Source: Kiloniellaceae bacterium
Lineage (GTDB): Bacteria; Pseudomonadota; Alphaproteobacteria; Kiloniellales; J153
Reading direction: 5' to 3'
Assembly (NCBI GenBank): GCA_021776055.1
Contig: JAJFGP010000004.1
Coordinates: 1 to 57,500 of the forward strand
Length of the DNA: 57,500 nt
In this document: positions 56,548 through 57,500 of the stretch, one piece after another
How positions within the stretch are numbered: position 1 is the stretch's first letter
Layout: each line of letters starts with the position of its first letter
The notes under the pieces: model-generated
The model's input: only the letters and a program-made list of their open reading frames with translations
The model's database searches: none
What the model was told of the DNA's origin: nothing
Translations under genes and position numbers: made by a program

Positions 56548-57500
56548 ATGCTTTACAACCTGCTCGTCCCGCTCGCCGAAGAATACAGCTTTCTGAATGT
56601 CTTCCGCTATATCACCTTTCGCAGCGGTGCGGCCGTGGTGACCGCGCTGTTCGTTTCCTTCGCGCTGGGTCCAACTATCATCTCCTGGCTAAAGCGGCGG
56701 CAAGTGGGCGGCCAGCCGATACGCGACGACGGGCCGCAAAGCCACCTGCTCACCAAGCAGGGCACACCGACCATGGGCGGTTTTCTGATCCTGCTGGCGA
56801 TCGTCAGCTCGACCTTGTTGTGGGCGGATCTGAGGAACGGTTTTGTCTGGGTCGTGCTTTACGTCACCTGTGGCTTCGGGCTGATCGGCTTCGTCGACGA
56901 TTACCTCAAGCTGACGCGCCGCAACTCGAAGGGATTGCCGGGCAAAACCAAGCTTCTGGCGCAGGTCATAGTCGGTGTTTCCGCCACGCTTTGGATCATG
57001 GAGCTCAGCCCGGCGGGAATCTCGACGCACTTGGCGGTGCCGTTTTTCAAAGACCTGCTGCTCAATCTGAGTTGGTTCTTCGTGCCCTTCGCCTTGCTGG
57101 TCATGGTCGGCGCCTCGAATGCGGTCAACCTGACCGACGGTCTGGACGGCCTGGCGATTGGGCCGGTGATGATTGCCGCCGGCTGCTTTGCCTTGATCGC
57201 CTATCTGGTCGGCAACTCGGTCTTCGCCAATTACCTGCAACTGAATTACGTACCGGGCAGCGGCGAGCTAGCGGTCTTCTGCGGCGCTCTTGTCGGAGCC
57301 AGCCTTGGCTTCCTGTGGTTCAACGCGCCGCCGGCCATGGTCTTCATGGGCGATACCGGATCGCTGAGCTGCGGTGGCGCGCTCGGCTCCATCGCCGTGG
57401 TGACCAAGCACGAGCTGGTCCTGGCGATCATCGGCGGCCTCTTCGTGCTGGAGACCGTCTCGGTCATCGTCCAGGTGGCATCCTTCAAGATGACCGGCCG
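56548..57500 (+). CDS. mraY: Phospho-N-acetylmuramoyl-pentapeptide-transferase (3' end outside the window)
   Basis: MraY makes lipid I on undecaprenyl phosphate. The first 317 codons are present from ATG 56548 ([20 protein letters not shown]) and run off the window without a stop. Visible are KQGTPTMGG, the conserved FVDDYLK segment, [12 protein letters not shown] and a FMGDTGSL motif, all catalytic in this family. About 45 residues are expected to be missing. Confidence 0.96.
   Translation, partial: MLYNLLVPLAEEYSFLNVFRYITFRSGAAVVTALFVSFALGPTIISWLKRRQVGGQPIRDDGPQSHLLTKQGTPTMGGFLILLAIVSSTLLWADLRNGFVWVVLYVTCGFGLIGFVDDYLKLTRRNSKGLPGKTKLLAQVIVGVSATLWIMELSPAGISTHLAVPFFKDLLLNLSWFFVPFALLVMVGASNAVNLTDGLDGLAIGPVMIAAGCFALIAYLVGNSVFANYLQLNYVPGSGELAVFCGALVGASLGFLWFNAPPAMVFMGDTGSLSCGGALGSIAVVTKHELVLAIIGGLFVLETVSVIVQVASFKMTG

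Overview
The window looks like a piece of a GC-rich alphaproteobacterial chromosome, most likely from the Rhodospirillales or a neighbouring order. The evidence is a circularly permuted (two-piece) tmRNA gene, an SspB of the alpha type beside it, a dcw cluster that starts mraZ-rsmH-ftsL-ftsI-murE-murF-mraY, a miaA/serB pair, ThyX as the thymidylate synthase seen here, and many ATGA gene overlaps. No prophage, insertion sequence, CRISPR array or plasmid functions were found.

Left part (1-13300, mostly minus strand): tRNA-Lys(CTT) with its own promoter; the rod-shape operon mreB-mreC-mreD-mrdA-rodA; leuA with a long leader that encodes a leucine-rich peptide next to a nested hairpin; a plus-strand hemerythrin protein; then miaA, a terminator, and ilvB-ilvN-ilvC. 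Together the ilv and leu genes make branched-chain amino acids. serB (plus) starts divergently from miaA, apparently as a leaderless transcript.

Middle part (14200-29500): a Do-type periplasmic protease, a DUF2065 membrane protein and hflK-hflC form an envelope quality-control block. Mrp (iron-sulfur carrier), an APH(6)-like kinase, a lone Flp pilin and thyX follow. The ssrA-sspB pair puts the trans-translation tag and its ClpXP adaptor side by side. A coupled run of hydrolase, TfoX-like protein, fumC and a ribbon-helix-helix protein follows, then a 1.1-kDa-residue AsmA protein and a small protein that carries the same motif as the SspB tail.

Accessory part (29500-46700): a P2-type cation ATPase, a GlcD-like FAD oxidase, a trimethylamine-dehydrogenase-like flavoenzyme, a complete TRAP transporter, a MarR-type regulator and an ATP-dependent 5-oxoprolinase suggest uptake and breakdown of a small organic acid or lactam. 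A PstS-like secreted protein, a hybrid histidine kinase and a CheY-like regulator form a compact signalling module.

Right part (46800-57500, plus strand): a TerB-DnaJ (DjlA-like) protein, an EamA exporter, a cell-wall amidase, RNase P RNA, and the start of the division and cell-wall (dcw) cluster, which runs off the window inside mraY. The window therefore holds both major peptidoglycan programmes, elongation at the left end and division at the right.

Two copies of a GTCATYCCGGA-bounded palindromic repeat lie between genes at 8557-8720 and 25647-25717.
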